NCBI RefSeq assembly: GCF_002454115.1 | Contig: NZ_DKIH01000009.1 | Location: 307,682 to 371,681, forward strand | Direction: 5' to 3' | Source: Sphingopyxis sp. UBA6723 | GTDB lineage: Bacteria; Pseudomonadota; Alphaproteobacteria; Sphingomonadales; Sphingomonadaceae | Length of the DNA: 64,000 bases | Shown here: piece by piece, positions 63,979 through 64,000 of the stretch | Layout of the letters: every line of letters starts with the position of its first letter | How positions within the stretch are numbered: position 1 is the first letter of the stretch | Made by a program: the position numbers and the translations under genes | Notes under the pieces: model-generated | The model's database searches: none | Seen by the model: only the letters and a program-made list of their open reading frames with translations | Told to the model about the DNA's origin: nothing

Positions 63979-64000
63979 CCGTTCGTGTCGAGCGAAGTCG
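63979..64000. repeat. palindromic repeat family A, copy 7 (cut by window edge)
   Basis: The left arm CCGTTCGTGTCGAGCGAAG begins at 63979, 50 bp after the VWA stop; the rest lies beyond the window. Confidence 0.85.

Overview
The window looks like a chromosomal segment of a GC-rich alphaproteobacterium of the order Sphingomonadales, most like Sphingopyxis or a close relative. The reasons are: several TonB-dependent receptors; a MucR-type regulator; the gene string yqeY–dnaG–rpoD; pieces of the fur–plsC–miaB–phoH–ybeY–corC neighbourhood; and a circularly permuted two-piece tmRNA encoding the tag ANDNEALALAA. No plasmid, phage or transposase genes are visible. The genus is an inference from gene content.

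Layout. 0–5.2 kb: left-edge TonB receptor with a YezD-like protein, a flavin oxidoreductase, a lipoprotein and ptsP (nitrogen PTS enzyme I). 5.2–11.8 kb: surface-glycan block (2OG-Fe oxygenase, two methyltransferases, GtrA protein, two GT2 glycosyltransferases, one polytopic GT-C-like protein), lower in GC where sampled. 11.9–16.4 kb: GFA-family protein, rarA, GT4 glycosyltransferase, corC, ybeY. 16.5–22 kb: an ECF41 sigma-factor operon with its own promoter, DoxX, a DUF6607-like protein and a heme/iron TonB receptor. 22–26.3 kb: phoH, miaB, plsC, fur, mucR. 26.3–30.7 kb: rimI, tsaB, nitroreductase, nfuA, tRNA-Thr, glk. 30.8–39.4 kb: a signalling block with a histidine kinase, an operon of EAL protein, LysM lipoprotein, Ser/Thr kinase, FHA/TagH-like protein and PP2C phosphatase, and a LuxR-type regulator. 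39.4–45.9 kb: candidate ncRNA, divergent CDF exporter/MerR pair, tmRNA, mscL, lemA and two TPM-domain genes, NUDIX, rhomboid, greA. 46–56.5 kb: carB, a DUF695/RraB-like gene, carA, yqeY, a GIY-YIG protein, dnaG, rpoD. 56.5–64 kb: pspC behind a sigma-54 promoter, moxR, a soluble chemoreceptor, small secreted proteins, a CPBP protease and a CoxE-like VWA protein.

Three families of intergenic palindromic repeats run through the window. The most abundant (family A, about 80 bp, six full copies and one cut by the right edge) is open in some reading frames. One copy sits in frame inside carA and another forms the C-terminus of the GIY-YIG protein. This coding use of a palindromic repeat is the most unusual feature here.

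Regulatory sites that can be read directly include a perfect ECF41-type promoter, a perfect sigma-54 promoter with an upstream palindrome, a MerR operator in a 19-bp-spacer promoter, and inverted-repeat operators around the TonB receptor promoter near fur.
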